A stretch of 64,000 nt of DNA, from NCBI GenBank assembly GCA_018660835.1, contig JABJJN010000053.1, positions 1 through 64,000 on the forward strand, given 5' to 3'. The notes under the pieces are model-generated. The model was not told where the DNA came from, did not search any database, and saw only the letters and a program-made list of their open reading frames with translations. The number at the start of each line of letters is the position of its first letter. Positions within the stretch are counted from its first letter, which is position 1. Positions 25,562-35,185 of this stretch are shown here, piece after piece. The stretch is from Gemmatimonadota bacterium. Lineage in GTDB: Bacteria; Latescibacterota; UBA2968; UBA8231. A program made the translations under genes and the position numbers.

Positions 25562-27082
25562 ATGAACTTACCAGATCAAATCAGCGGTGCCACCGATCGT
25601 CCTCGTGAGTGGTGGTCGGAGGCTCCACAACCGCAAAAATTCGGTGCTATTGGCGGCGCAGCCGTCCTCGTGATAGCCGTCGTGTACGGACTTATGTCCC
25701 TGACCGGTGGAGACGAGGACTGGGATGCCCAGATTCTGTATGCTGATCTCGACTATTCGGAGGCGGCAGAAATCAGTACGCGTCTGAATGCTGTCGGTAT
25801 GCCCTTCAAGCTGACCGACGACGCCAGCACGATTGTCGTGCCGGACGACAAGGTGCGTGAGATGAGACTCATGCTGGCTGCCGAGGGATTTCCCCGCAGT
25901 GGTCGCATGGGATACGAAATCTTCGACGATACACAGTTGGCGATGACCGATTTCCTGCAGGACATCAACAAGGTTCGCGCGCTGCAGGGTGAGTTGGAAG
26001 AGACATTGAGTGGTATCGACGGTGTCAACACTGCACGCGTCCATCTCGTGATTCCAGAGGAGAGCCTGTTCACGGAAGAGCAGAACCCTGTGACGGCGGC
26101 AGTAAATCTGACGCTCGGTGGCCGTACGGCTCTGAAGCCGCAACAGGTCGACGCCATCGTCAATCTCGTAGCGGCCAGCGTCGAGGGGCTCCACAACAGC
26201 CAGATCGTCATCGTCGACCAGGAAGGAACCATGCTGACGGAAGAGCATGATCCACTGGCACAGGCGGCGAACAAGCAGTTTCGCATGCAGCAGAAGGTCG
26301 AACACGTCCTGGAGAAGAAGGTCCAATCTCTGATGGATGAGGTGATCGGCTCAGGACGTTCGAAAGTCCGAATCAACGTCGTCCTCGACTTCAGTCAGAG
26401 ACACACAGACGAGGTCCTCTTCGATCCACCCTCCGGCTCACAGATCGTCATCAGTGAAGAGACCAACGAGCGGCAGTCGGCAGAGCAGGGCAGCGAAGAG
26501 AACGCAGTACGTAACTACGAAGTGAATCGGACGGTGAGGAACATCATCGGCTCCATTGGTGAGATCTCCCGACTGAATATGGCCCTGACCGTTGATCAGA
26601 CGAAGGTGATCATCGGCGAAGATGGGCGCGCCATCGAGCAAACGCGGTCAGCAGATGAGATCGACAATCTTGCCGCTCTGGCTCAACAGGCTATTGGCTA
26701 TGATGAGCTACGCGGCGATGCTGTGACCGTGTTCGCCATGCCCTTTGACAAGTCGCAGGAGATTCAGGCGCGCGACGAGGCGATCGCTGACGATCGCAAG
26801 CAATTCTGGACAGGCATCGCAATCAATGTGGCGAAAGTGCTGGGTATTCTCGCTGCCCTGATCACGCTCCGCTTTATCATCCAGGCGATCGGCCGTGGCG
26901 TGGGTGTTGAGGAGGACATCGAGGTCCTGGGCGAGGTTGCCGGAGACGTTGAAGAAGAGGATTTCGAACGTCCCGAAACGCCGCATGACATCATCCTGAG
27001 TCGCGTGCAGCAGATGGTGCGAGAACGTCCTGAAGATGCAGCCAAGTTGATTCGTACGATGCTCGTCGAAGAAGGGTCCTAG
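25562..27082 (+). CDS. fliF: Flagellar MS-ring protein FliF
   Basis: This 506-residue inner-membrane protein forms the MS ring on which the basal body is built. It has two membrane helices (about residues 30-48 and 425-447). Ring-building motifs lie between: ILYADLDYSEAAEISTRL, VPDDKVREMRLMLAAEG, NPVTAAVNLTL and VHLVIPEESLF. The C-terminus (RERPEDAAKLIRTML) is the segment that binds FliG in other species, so a FliG partner is expected. Yet the next gene, 60 bp away, is fliH rather than fliG. Length is near the family norm of 500-560. Confidence 0.95.
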   Translation: MNLPDQISGATDRPREWWSEAPQPQKFGAIGGAAVLVIAVVYGLMSLTGGDEDWDAQILYADLDYSEAAEISTRLNAVGMPFKLTDDASTIVVPDDKVREMRLMLAAEGFPRSGRMGYEIFDDTQLAMTDFLQDINKVRALQGELEETLSGIDGVNTARVHLVIPEESLFTEEQNPVTAAVNLTLGGRTALKPQQVDAIVNLVAASVEGLHNSQIVIVDQEGTMLTEEHDPLAQAANKQFRMQQKVEHVLEKKVQSLMDEVIGSGRSKVRINVVLDFSQRHTDEVLFDPPSGSQIVISEETNERQSAEQGSEENAVRNYEVNRTVRNIIGSIGEISRLNMALTVDQTKVIIGEDGRAIEQTRSADEIDNLAALAQQAIGYDELRGDAVTVFAMPFDKSQEIQARDEAIADDRKQFWTGIAINVAKVLGILAALITLRFIIQAIGRGVGVEEDIEVLGEVAGDVEEEDFERPETPHDIILSRVQQMVRERPEDAAKLIRTMLVEEGS

Positions 27083-27142
27083 ATTGATGCTTACTTCTAG
27101 CCACTCTACGATGATGGGCGACGCAGAATTGCACAGGTGCGC

Positions 27143-28045
27143 ATGTCAAAGGTGATTCGAACAGGGCAGGTTGCGGCTGGATCTGGTATCGTCACCCTCG
27201 GCCGCGCCGAGGAAGGGTTGCACTATGATCCTGACCGAGAATCCGAGACAAAGTCACCAAGGGTCGATCTGAACGCGATCGTCGATGCGCGGGTTGCAGA
27301 TGTGCGTAGCGAACTGGATCAGCAATGGGAAACAAAGCTGCGCCAGGAGCATGAAACGACACGTGTTGCAGGTGAAAGACAGTTGGAGAAGGCCCAGGCT
27401 GAGAATCAACAAGAGTTAGAGCGTATCAGTCAGGAGCGCTACGATGAGGGTCATCAGGACGGTGTGCAGTCAAAAGAGGAAGAGGCAACGGAGGCCGTCG
27501 AGCGGATGGCTTCTCTTCATGATGCGCTGAAGGCAGAGAGATCGCTGATTCTTCTCGATGCCGAAAGTGTTGTCGTTGACCTGGCTTTGTCACTGGCCAG
27601 GCGAGTTGTGCGTGTTGAGCCGGCCGCCGATGCGCGCGTGGTCGCTCGTACTGCTCGTGAAGCTCTGCGACACCTCAGTGATCGTAGCAATCTCTTGCTG
27701 AAGGTACATCCGGAGGATCTCGGGATTGCACGTCGCTTCAGTGTCGCTTGGGTGGAGAGAGTCGACACAGACGCCATTCTGCGAGTGCAGATCTCCAATC
27801 ACGTCGACCGCGGTGGCTGCATGATTGAGGGACCTGAAGAGAACGTCGACGCGCGGCTATCCACGCAACTTGAGACCCTGTATGAAGCGCTGCGCGAACA
27901 GGTGCGACAGCAGCACGCAGTCGATCATGGTGAGCCTGAGCAGGAAGAAGCCGTTGATGTCAAAGAAGACACTGCGCCGAGCGTTGGTGAGGCGTCGGAT
28001 ACTACCGGCATCGACGTGACGAATGATTCAGGAGACGACCAGTGA
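27143..28045 (+). CDS. fliH: Flagellar export ATPase regulator FliH
   Basis: This 300-residue cytoplasmic protein has a charged coiled-coil middle (about residues 50-135, many Glu/Gln/Arg, with YDEGHQDGVQ) and a C-terminal FliH/YscL domain (VVDLALSLARRVVRVEP, VHPEDLGIARRF, GGCMIEGPEENVDARLSTQLETL). FliH dimers hold the ATPase FliI near the export gate. The acidic tail (after residue 255) is longer than usual. I choose the ATG at 27143, with AGG at proper distance, over a GTG two codons earlier. The stop overlaps the fliI start (GTGA). Confidence 0.88.
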   Translation: MSKVIRTGQVAAGSGIVTLGRAEEGLHYDPDRESETKSPRVDLNAIVDARVADVRSELDQQWETKLRQEHETTRVAGERQLEKAQAENQQELERISQERYDEGHQDGVQSKEEEATEAVERMASLHDALKAERSLILLDAESVVVDLALSLARRVVRVEPAADARVVARTAREALRHLSDRSNLLLKVHPEDLGIARRFSVAWVERVDTDAILRVQISNHVDRGGCMIEGPEENVDARLSTQLETLYEALREQVRQQHAVDHGEPEQEEAVDVKEDTAPSVGEASDTTGIDVTNDSGDDQ

Positions 28046-29367
28046 ATCTGGCGGCCCACATCAAAACGATTGAGACCGTCGATCCCATGTTGCGCTATGG
28101 GAAAGTGACGCAGATCGTCGGCTTGATCATTGAATCAATCGGCCCCGCCGACGTGGCCATGGGAGAGCTCTGTATCGTCGGCGATCCCCACGCTGAGCAT
28201 ATTGAGGCGGAGGTTGTAGGCTTTCGCGGCGAACGAGTTTTACTGATGCCATTGGGTGAGATCGAGGGGATTCGGCCCGACACAGATGTCTTCCCAACAC
28301 GATCCAGCCTGCAGGTCCCCGTCGGAGAACCCCTGAAGGGCCGCATCATCGATGGTCTCGGAAATGCGATCGACGGCGAGGGCCCCATTCACTCGCTTGA
28401 AAAGCGTCACGTCCATTCCTCAGCACCAGAGCCGTTAGATCGACGGCGTGTCGATCTGCCCATCGGGACAGGTGTTAGAGCGATCGATGGGATGACGAGC
28501 ATCGGGATGGGACAACGTCTGGGCATCTTCTCGGGAAGTGGTGTTGGTAAGAGCACATTGCTGGGAATGATCTCACGCAACTCGGAGGCCGATGTGAATG
28601 TCATCGCTCTCGTCGGTGAGCGCGGCAAGGAAGTCCTGGACTTTATTGAGGACAGCCTTGGCCCCGAGGGACTGCAGCGCTCCGTCGTCATTGTCGCCAC
28701 CTCTGAACAACCGGCGCTGATTCGACTCAAGGCTGCTTTCACGGCGACGACGATCGCAGAATACTTCCGAGAGCAGGGACAGAATGTCGTGCTCATGATG
28801 GATTCTCTGACGCGTGTGGCTATGGCACAGAGAGAGATTGGCCTCGCCGCAGGCGAACCGCCGACGACCAAGGGCTACACGCCGTCGGTCTTTGCTCTAT
28901 TGCCACGCCTGCTCGAACGCGCCGGCAGCACCACGCAAGGTAGTATCACCGGACTTTACACGGTACTGGTCGAAGGTGATGAGATGGATGACCCCATCGC
29001 TGACGCCTCCCGCGCCATCCTTGATGGACATCTCGTGCTTTCACGCCGTTTAGCCTCGCGCGGTCACTACCCGCCGATTGACGTGATGGAGTCTATCAGT
29101 CGATCGATGAAGGACGTGACAAGTGACGCGCATTGGGCGCGGGCAATGGAAATCAAGGGCCTCATGGCTGCCTATGCTGAGGCAGAAGATCTGGTCAACA
29201 TTGGCGCCTACGCGCGCGGCAGCAATCCACGCATCGATCGCGCCCTGGAGTTCATCGAGCCCATTGAGCAATACCTACGACAAGGTGGTTCGGAAACAGC
29301 TGGATTCGACCACCATGTGCAGCGTCTGATGGGACTGTTGTCTCCTGCTGCGCCGCAACAGGCATAA
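28042..29367 (+). CDS. fliI: Flagellum-specific export ATPase FliI
   Basis: This 441-residue enzyme is homologous to the F1 ATPase beta subunit and hydrolyses ATP to feed substrates into the flagellar export gate. The Walker A loop is at about residues 163-171 (SGSGVGKST), followed by VIALVGERGKEV, the Walker B region (VVLMMDSLTRVAMAQREIGLA), PPTTKGYTPSVFALLPRLLE and GSITGLYTVLVEGDEMDDP. It starts with GTG overlapping the fliH stop by 4 bp. Length and motifs are standard. Confidence 0.96.
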   Translation: MNLAAHIKTIETVDPMLRYGKVTQIVGLIIESIGPADVAMGELCIVGDPHAEHIEAEVVGFRGERVLLMPLGEIEGIRPDTDVFPTRSSLQVPVGEPLKGRIIDGLGNAIDGEGPIHSLEKRHVHSSAPEPLDRRRVDLPIGTGVRAIDGMTSIGMGQRLGIFSGSGVGKSTLLGMISRNSEADVNVIALVGERGKEVLDFIEDSLGPEGLQRSVVIVATSEQPALIRLKAAFTATTIAEYFREQGQNVVLMMDSLTRVAMAQREIGLAAGEPPTTKGYTPSVFALLPRLLERAGSTTQGSITGLYTVLVEGDEMDDPIADASRAILDGHLVLSRRLASRGHYPPIDVMESISRSMKDVTSDAHWARAMEIKGLMAAYAEAEDLVNIGAYARGSNPRIDRALEFIEPIEQYLRQGGSETAGFDHHVQRLMGLLSPAAPQQA

Positions 29368-29382
29368 AGGACGACTTCTACG

Positions 29383-29841
29383 ATGCGTCAATTCCAGTTT
29401 CGCTTCCAACGAGTCTACGAGCTCAAAGAGCGGATGGAGGATGTCCGCAAAGCAGCTCTGGGTGATGCCGTGGGAGCTCTTGAGGCAGAGAGAGAAGAGC
29501 TGCGCCGACTGGGTGACGAGAAACAACTGCGACGCCAGGCATCGAGAGGAGAGAGCGGTCAGACGCTCGAGCCCGGTCTTCTGCAGTTAGCGAGCAATTT
29601 TGGGTTGCGCCTCGAGCGTGAGTCGGGCGAACAGACTGAACAGGTTCGTCTCGCTCAGACAGTGACTGACGAAAAGCGTGCAGAGCTAATGGAAGCAACG
29701 CGAGACCGGAAGGTTTTCGAAATATTACGGGACCGGGCAGCGGCGGCGCACAAGAAAGCAGCACAGCGGCACGAACTTCGCATACTAGACGAAATCGGCG
29801 GACAGTTACACCATCGCAAGGATACTGAAGAACCCAAATGA
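29383..29841 (+). CDS. fliJ: Flagellar export chaperone FliJ
   Basis: This 152-residue protein is almost entirely a charged coiled coil, as FliJ is, with the typical start MRQFQFRFQRVYELKERME. FliJ sits in the FliI hexamer like a gamma subunit and activates FlhA. Sequence conservation in this family is low, so position between fliI and fliK is the main support. The stop overlaps the fliK start by 4 bp (ATGA). Confidence 0.88.
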   Translation: MRQFQFRFQRVYELKERMEDVRKAALGDAVGALEAEREELRRLGDEKQLRRQASRGESGQTLEPGLLQLASNFGLRLERESGEQTEQVRLAQTVTDEKRAELMEATRDRKVFEILRDRAAAAHKKAAQRHELRILDEIGGQLHHRKDTEEPK

Positions 29842-30959
29842 CGACGATCACCCAAATGCTTGCTCCTCGTTCGACAGAAGGCGGCAGCCGAGTCGACGGA
29901 ATGAACTTTGGCAATTCTGATGATGGATCGACAGAATTTTCCGAGGTCCTGGACAAGATTGTAGACGAGAGATCGCGGCCCAAGTCGTATGCTGGTGAGC
30001 GATCACGCAAACAGGATCGGACCGTCAAGGATGATGAATCGAGTGTTCGCACGACGGATGAGCGACAGCCGTCGGACGACGAGATGTCGACGCAGGCAGA
30101 TGAGCAGAATGTGGCGTCGTCAGAATCAGACACTGAAGACGAAGAGAATTTTGTACCCCTCGCTGATACATCCTTGCTGGTAGAACCGCAGATACTGAAC
30201 GATGCGGCATCAGGTGAAACGACAACTGTCCAAGATCCAGCAACGTGGCGCTTGAATACGAATGAGCAAAGCCAGGCACCTCGTGTAGACCGTCATGCTG
30301 CGACACCGGCGGAAGTTGCATCAGCCGAAACGCCAGAGGGTGTGATGACGATGGCTGGTACACAAGCCGGCGGAGGCCAGGACACCGATTCAGCCCTCGA
30401 CCTGCTCACAACCCAGGAATTGATGGCACCAGATCAGATCCAGGTCGAGACAGAAGGTGGGGAACTGTTCGAACGTTTACAGCAGGCCCTGGCCACGGGA
30501 AGTACCGTGTTGGCCGATGATGTGGGTGAGGTCGTGGTTCCTCAGGTTGTAAGGAATATGGCCGCTCTGGCACGCAATGGCGTATCGGAGATGCGTCTGC
30601 AACTGCAGCCGGGGGATCTGGGAGAAATTGAATTACGCGTGCGTGCGATCGAAGGTGTCGTCCGCGGCGAGGTGATGGTTCAGCACCCCGAGGTCAAGCA
30701 ACTACTGGATTCGCAGATGGATCGCTTGCGAACGGCGCTGGCGCAGCAGGGACTACAACTGGAAGGGTTTGATGTAGGTGTTTCCGATCACGGATCAGAA
30801 GCACGTGGAGACGGCGACACGGACTCAGATCGCGCCAATAGTGCTTCAGGTATCGGTCGATCAGATTCTGCGGAAGATGTCGAAGATCCAACCATATCAG
30901 GGCTGCCACCGGCGCACCCCATACGACTTGATCCCAATGCCAATGATTGGTTGGTCTAG
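29838..30959 (+). CDS. fliK: Flagellar hook-length control protein FliK
   Basis: This 373-residue protein has a long, disordered, acidic N-terminal part (residues 1-220, rich in Asp, Glu, Ser and Thr) and a compact C-terminal Flg_hook domain at about residues 230-330: VSEMRLQLQPGDLGEIELRV, VRGEVMVQHPEVKQLL and LRTALAQQGLQLEGFDV. FliK is secreted as a ruler and switches the export gate via FlhB when the hook is complete. It is followed by flgD and flgE, its natural partners. Confidence 0.9.
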   Translation: MTTITQMLAPRSTEGGSRVDGMNFGNSDDGSTEFSEVLDKIVDERSRPKSYAGERSRKQDRTVKDDESSVRTTDERQPSDDEMSTQADEQNVASSESDTEDEENFVPLADTSLLVEPQILNDAASGETTTVQDPATWRLNTNEQSQAPRVDRHAATPAEVASAETPEGVMTMAGTQAGGGQDTDSALDLLTTQELMAPDQIQVETEGGELFERLQQALATGSTVLADDVGEVVVPQVVRNMAALARNGVSEMRLQLQPGDLGEIELRVRAIEGVVRGEVMVQHPEVKQLLDSQMDRLRTALAQQGLQLEGFDVGVSDHGSEARGDGDTDSDRANSASGIGRSDSAEDVEDPTISGLPPAHPIRLDPNANDWLV

Positions 30960-30994
30960 GTCATGAACCTGGGCCTCATGGAGAGCAGATTCAG

Positions 30995-31669
30995 ATGAGT
31001 GAAATTTCCAGTCTGACGGGAAGTCCATCCACGGAGCAGATCGTAGGCCAAGCGAATCAGAATCTCGGCAAAGAAGATTTTCTCCGATTGCTTACCGTGC
31101 AACTGCGTTATCAAGACCCGTTGAATCCGATGGAGAACACCGAGTTCATCGCCCAGATGGCACAGTTCAGTTCCTTGGAACAACTACAGAACATGAACCA
31201 GAATCTGGAGCAGAATCTGGGCTCCGAGCAGCAACTGCAAACGGCTTTCCAGAACAACCTCGCGACATCACTGGTGGGCAGAACCGTGGAGATTCCTACT
31301 GTTGAAGTTGATTGGGATGGCGAGAACGCGACCCAGATTGGCTACCGACTGGACGAAGGCGCCAGCAGTGCGAAGCTGCAGATCCTCGATGCGGGAGGCC
31401 GACTCGTGCGCGAGTTCGATCTGAACTCTGGTGCCTCACGCGGCGAAATCTCCTGGGATGGAGTGAGTCGTTTTGACTCCGATGTGCCGGAAGGTGCCTA
31501 CCGCGTCCTGGTACTGGCTCAAGACTACGCCGGTGGGCGTGTCTATGCCGAGGCTCTCAAGCAGGTCGAGGTCGAAGCGGTACGATACGATGCCAAGGGG
31601 GCCACAATCTGGGCAGGTGGTCAGGAGTTGAGTATGGATGACCTGTCTGGTGTAGTCGCCGACAACTGA
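30995..31669 (+). CDS. flgD: Flagellar hook cap protein FlgD
   Basis: This 224-residue scaffolding protein caps the growing hook and directs FlgE assembly. The conserved N-terminal export and assembly motif is present: LGKEDFLRLLTVQLRYQDPL, NTEFIAQMAQFSSLEQLQNM. The C-terminal half holds the FlgD Ig-like domain (LQILDAGGRLVREFDL, GEISWDGVSRFDSDVPEG-YRV). I chose the ATG at 30995 because GGAGAG is 9 bases upstream; earlier starts overlap fliK. Confidence 0.94.
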   Translation: MSEISSLTGSPSTEQIVGQANQNLGKEDFLRLLTVQLRYQDPLNPMENTEFIAQMAQFSSLEQLQNMNQNLEQNLGSEQQLQTAFQNNLATSLVGRTVEIPTVEVDWDGENATQIGYRLDEGASSAKLQILDAGGRLVREFDLNSGASRGEISWDGVSRFDSDVPEGAYRVLVLAQDYAGGRVYAEALKQVEVEAVRYDAKGATIWAGGQELSMDDLSGVVADN

Positions 31670-31878
31670 GAAGTAACAGAAGCACCCTCATGATTGGGGA
31701 CAAAGCAGCAGATCGATACGAACTGCGGACACGGATGACGCGGATCTATGTCTACCATCACCCCCTGGATAGGGGTGAGTGGCCATCGCAACAGATGGCA
31801 TCGCTTGTTGTGTAGGCGATGGGACCGGGAGACAGATGATGAGCGCCTTGAAAGGCGCCTTGGAGGAGTGTTCGACAG
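31670..31878 (+). other. flgD-flgE intergenic stretch with hairpin next to the flgE ribosome site
   Basis: The 209-bp gap holds no convincing gene. A 41-codon frame (ATG 31690 to stop 31815) is open but has no ribosome site and no recognisable protein. GCGCCTT (31843-31849) and AAGGCGC (31852-31858) form a tight dyad just before the GGAGGAG (31862-31868) that serves flgE, so folding could modulate hook-protein translation. Confidence 0.4.
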
Positions 31879-33933
31879 ATGATCGATTCCATCTATATCG
31901 GTATTACCGGTATTCAGAGCCATCAGGAACGGCTCACGGTAATTGGTAACAATGTGGCAAATATCAATACAACGGCCTTCAAGGGCAGCCGCGTCGCGTT
32001 TTCAGAAGTCATGAGCCAGACCATCAGTGAAGGAACCGCTGCTCAAGGTCAGGTGGCCGCGACGAATCCCAAGCAGACAGGTCTCGGTGTCGGCATCGCC
32101 AGCATCGATCGGACACAGCAGCAGGGAAGCCTGCAACTGACTGGGATAGATACAGATCTTGCCGTCGAGGGTGATGGTATGTTCGTCGTCAGTGACGGCC
32201 AGCGCGATTTCTACACTCGCGACGGGACATTTTCTTTTGACACGGAAGGGCGTCTCGTCGATCCGAGTACTGGACTGGTCGTGAAGGGCAATATCGCCAA
32301 CGATACAGGCACAGGACTGAGTGAGATCTCTTTCGAGGCTGAATTGAAAGAGCTGGTTGTGCCACTGAACCGGGAGTCTGAAGCTCGCGCCACGACACAG
32401 GTTCAGTTGGCGGGTAATCTGGATGCCGCCGGTGGTGCAGCGCCTGTTTGGTCCGAGGATACGATCTTCGGGCAGCCCGCGCGGCACGAAGGACTCAGCG
32501 AAGGACAACTCGCCAACCTCAACACGCAACTCGCCTCGTCTGCTCCTGGCGCCGCCAAGCTGACGGTGAATGTTGTCGAAGACGGAAATACAACGGGTGG
32601 CACGATTAGTGTGCCGATCAAAGACTATACCGATGTTGCCCAGCTGCGTGACGAACTGAATGCTCTCATCTACGCTGATGACAGTCTCAAGGGGAAGGTG
32701 CTGTTCACCCGTGAACTCGTCGGCGGATCTTCTGGGCTGGTCCTCAGATCCATTACCGGCGGTGAGAACGTGAGTATCACCGTCGATGATGGCGGCACAT
32801 CTGAACTTCCGATCTCATCTCTGCTCGGATTTACCAAGGGTGGAACCGAAACGGGTTCGCCTTCCGCGATCGGTGCAGGTGTAGCCCTCAATAGTCTCGC
32901 CAACGTCGGTGAAGCGCTCACAGATGGTGATACGATCCGATTCACTGGGGTCAAACCAAGTGGCGAGCGATTCGACGGCGAGTTGATCTTTGAAGGTACA
33001 ACGCGTGATTCAATCGATGACCTGTTCGCCGCAGTTGAAGATGCGTACGGCGGCGTCACAGCTGGAATCGATCCCACGACTGGCCGTCTCGTACTGACGA
33101 CGATTCCTGACGCAGGTAGCAGTGCGTCTGGAGAGAGGATCGTTGGCTTCGATGTCACATTCTCCCTCTTAGATGCGCAGACGTCGGTGCGTGAAGAGCG
33201 TTCTGCCCTGGTGGGCCCCGAGGGTCCATTCTCTTTCAGTACAAACACGCAGGTTTTTGATGAGCAAGGTGAGTCACATTCGCTGACGTTCACCTTCACG
33301 AAGGGGCTCGTGGAAAACGAATGGCAGTGGTCGAGTACCATCGACGGACTGACTCCTTCCGAGGGCAATGTAGGCACTGTGACCTTTCTGCCTGATGGCA
33401 CCATCGACACATTCCAGGCGACGGATGGTCAGAACCTGACGATCTCCCCAACCAACGGCGCAGGGTCGATCACCGTCGACATCCTGGCGACAGATCCAAC
33501 GGGTCGCCTCGGGGGGCTGACACAATTCGTTGCGCCATCTTCGGTGGCTGTGCGCGATCAGGATGGCCGAGCTTCCGGAAACCTGGTGAATGTTTCGATC
33601 GAGCAGAATGGGCACATCCGCGGGTTGTTTGATAATGGCGATTCACAGGTTTTTGCCCGCGTAGCTCTGGCGACCTTCGGTAATCCTGGTGGATTGCGGC
33701 AGGAAGGAAGCAATCTATTTGCAGAGACGATCTCATCAGGAACCGTACGCACTGGTGAAGCGACCACTGAGATTCAGGGCATGATTCGCAGTGGCCACAT
33801 CGAGCTATCGAATGTTGATCTGGCAGAGGAGTTCACCTCAATGATTGTGACGCAGCGAGGTTTCCAGGCGTCGGCGCGGACGATTACGACATCCGATGAG
33901 ATGCTTTCGGAGTTGGTGAACCTGAAGCGCTAG
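31879..33933 (+). CDS. flgE: Flagellar hook protein FlgE, enlarged
   Basis: This 684-residue hook subunit has the rod/hook N-terminal signature (ERLTVIGNNVANINTTAFKG), the FlgE D1 region (VEGDGMFVVSDG, YTRDGTFSFDTEGRLV), and the C-terminal signature (MIRSGHIELSNVDLAEEFTS followed by QRGFQASARTI). It is considerably longer than the 400-residue enteric FlgE because of extra beta-rich sequence around residues 190-450, likely surface-exposed D2/D3-type domains. Such enlarged hook proteins are known in several phyla. GGAGGAG lies 10-16 bases upstream. It is exported unprocessed through the flagellar gate. Confidence 0.93.
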   Translation: MIDSIYIGITGIQSHQERLTVIGNNVANINTTAFKGSRVAFSEVMSQTISEGTAAQGQVAATNPKQTGLGVGIASIDRTQQQGSLQLTGIDTDLAVEGDGMFVVSDGQRDFYTRDGTFSFDTEGRLVDPSTGLVVKGNIANDTGTGLSEISFEAELKELVVPLNRESEARATTQVQLAGNLDAAGGAAPVWSEDTIFGQPARHEGLSEGQLANLNTQLASSAPGAAKLTVNVVEDGNTTGGTISVPIKDYTDVAQLRDELNALIYADDSLKGKVLFTRELVGGSSGLVLRSITGGENVSITVDDGGTSELPISSLLGFTKGGTETGSPSAIGAGVALNSLANVGEALTDGDTIRFTGVKPSGERFDGELIFEGTTRDSIDDLFAAVEDAYGGVTAGIDPTTGRLVLTTIPDAGSSASGERIVGFDVTFSLLDAQTSVREERSALVGPEGPFSFSTNTQVFDEQGESHSLTFTFTKGLVENEWQWSSTIDGLTPSEGNVGTVTFLPDGTIDTFQATDGQNLTISPTNGAGSITVDILATDPTGRLGGLTQFVAPSSVAVRDQDGRASGNLVNVSIEQNGHIRGLFDNGDSQVFARVALATFGNPGGLRQEGSNLFAETISSGTVRTGEATTEIQGMIRSGHIELSNVDLAEEFTSMIVTQRGFQASARTITTSDEMLSELVNLKR

Positions 33934-34040
33934 TGGTATATTCGGCGATAGATCTATAGATGACACGGGCACAATCAGTTAGAGCCAATCTGGACTACCT
34001 GGTGCCCCACGCTTTTAGACCGATGGACAATGGCTTCGAT

Positions 34041-34244
34041 ATGATCAACGTAACCCGATTGAATCAGACGGAAATGATCATCAATGCTGAAAAGATCGAA
34101 TTTATCGAGGCGACACCCGACACGATCATCACCTTGTCGTCGGGCAAGAAAGTGATGGTCGCCGAATCGGTCGATCGTGTCGTCGACCTCGTCATTGACT
34201 ACAAGCGCAAGAGTCATCAGCCCCTATTGAGCACGATCGGCTGA
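34041..34244 (+). CDS. flbD: Small flagellar protein FlbD
   Basis: This 67-residue protein matches the short FlbD (swarming motility SwrD-like) family: MINVTRLNQTEMIINAEKIE, ATPDTIITLSSGKKVMVAES. SwrD in Bacillus increases stator power, and the gene is regularly placed just before motA, as here. I chose the ATG at 34041 because the family begins with this MI(N/R)VTRL sequence; earlier in-frame ATGs at 33960 and 34023 are possible but would add an unusual leader. No strong ribosome site is seen. Confidence 0.85.
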   Translation: MINVTRLNQTEMIINAEKIEFIEATPDTIITLSSGKKVMVAESVDRVVDLVIDYKRKSHQPLLSTIG

Positions 34245-34271
34245 GGACGACAAGAGGATCAGGGAAGCGCC

Positions 34272-35042
34272 ATGGACATAGCAACAATCGTTGGCTTTAT
34301 CGCTGCTGTTACCTGCCTGATGGTGGGAATCGGATCGAATCTCGCCTCGATGATCGACCCACCGTCGATGATTATCGTCGTCGGCGGGACATTGTCAGCG
34401 ACGTTGATCGCCAATCCCCTGCAGGAGGTGATTGGACTCATCGGCGTGATCAAATGCGCGATTCTGACAAATGTACCTGTGCCGACGGAGCTTATCGAGC
34501 GCATTGTTGGATTTGCTGAAACCGCCCGACGCGAAGGGATTCTCGCACTGGAGCAGGCGATTGAAGAGGGGGATGATCCCTTTCTCAGCACTGGTGTTCG
34601 CCTTGCTGTTGACGGCACGGAACCCGATCTGATCATGGACATTCTTGAGACGGAATTGCAGTTCGTCCAGGAACGGCATGAACAGGGGCAGACGATTATC
34701 GCCAATATGGGCAATGCAGCACCGGCCTTCGGCATGATCGGTACCCTCATCGGTCTTGTGATCATGCTCAAGAATATGGACGATCCCGCCGCCATCGGAC
34801 CGGGTATGGCCATCGCCCTGCTGACAACGATGTATGGGGCGATTCTGGCCAACATCATCTTCGGGCCCATCTCGGCAAAGCTCAAGGTCTATTCGAGCAA
34901 AGAGGTCTTGGCCAAACGCATGATCATCGAAGGCATCATGTCGATCCAGTCTGGTGACAATCCCCGCATTGTCGAACACAAGCTGTCCGTGTTCCTGTCA
35001 CCGAAATCGCGTCCTAGCACCGAGGAACGTGAAGCGGCTTAG
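34272..35042 (+). CDS. motA: Flagellar stator protein MotA (PomA-like)
   Basis: This 256-residue protein has four membrane helices and a cytoplasmic loop, and forms the ion channel of the stator with MotB. Sequence blocks resemble PomA, the sodium-type stator: RREGILALEQAI, ERHEQGQTIIANMGNAAPAFGMIGTL, the stretch MLKNMDDPAAIGPGMAIALL-TTMYGAI and IQSGDNPRIVEHKL. The Pro and Gly residues of the conserved channel helices are present. A purine-rich site (GGATCAGGGAAG) precedes the ATG. Ion choice (proton or sodium) is inferred from resemblance, not shown. Confidence 0.93.
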   Translation: MDIATIVGFIAAVTCLMVGIGSNLASMIDPPSMIIVVGGTLSATLIANPLQEVIGLIGVIKCAILTNVPVPTELIERIVGFAETARREGILALEQAIEEGDDPFLSTGVRLAVDGTEPDLIMDILETELQFVQERHEQGQTIIANMGNAAPAFGMIGTLIGLVIMLKNMDDPAAIGPGMAIALLTTMYGAILANIIFGPISAKLKVYSSKEVLAKRMIIEGIMSIQSGDNPRIVEHKLSVFLSPKSRPSTEEREAA

Positions 35043-35185
35043 AATTGCTGATGAAAATCATGACACTCACGTACTCTCTCGCGCCGCTGATCATCCTTCG
35101 GGAACGCAGTTTGCTAAACCAATGGGTGGATGGCGGATGCACTCGAGGCGAGTCGACTATCGGCCGACCGCAACGGCGCTGATCA

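Noticed and set aside
31690..31815. 41-codon open frame between flgD and flgE
   Set aside because: No ribosome site, no recognisable protein pattern and unremarkable composition.
33943..33955. GGCGATAG upstream of flbD as a sigma-28 -10 box
   Set aside because: No matching TAAA-type -35 box is present at the right distance.
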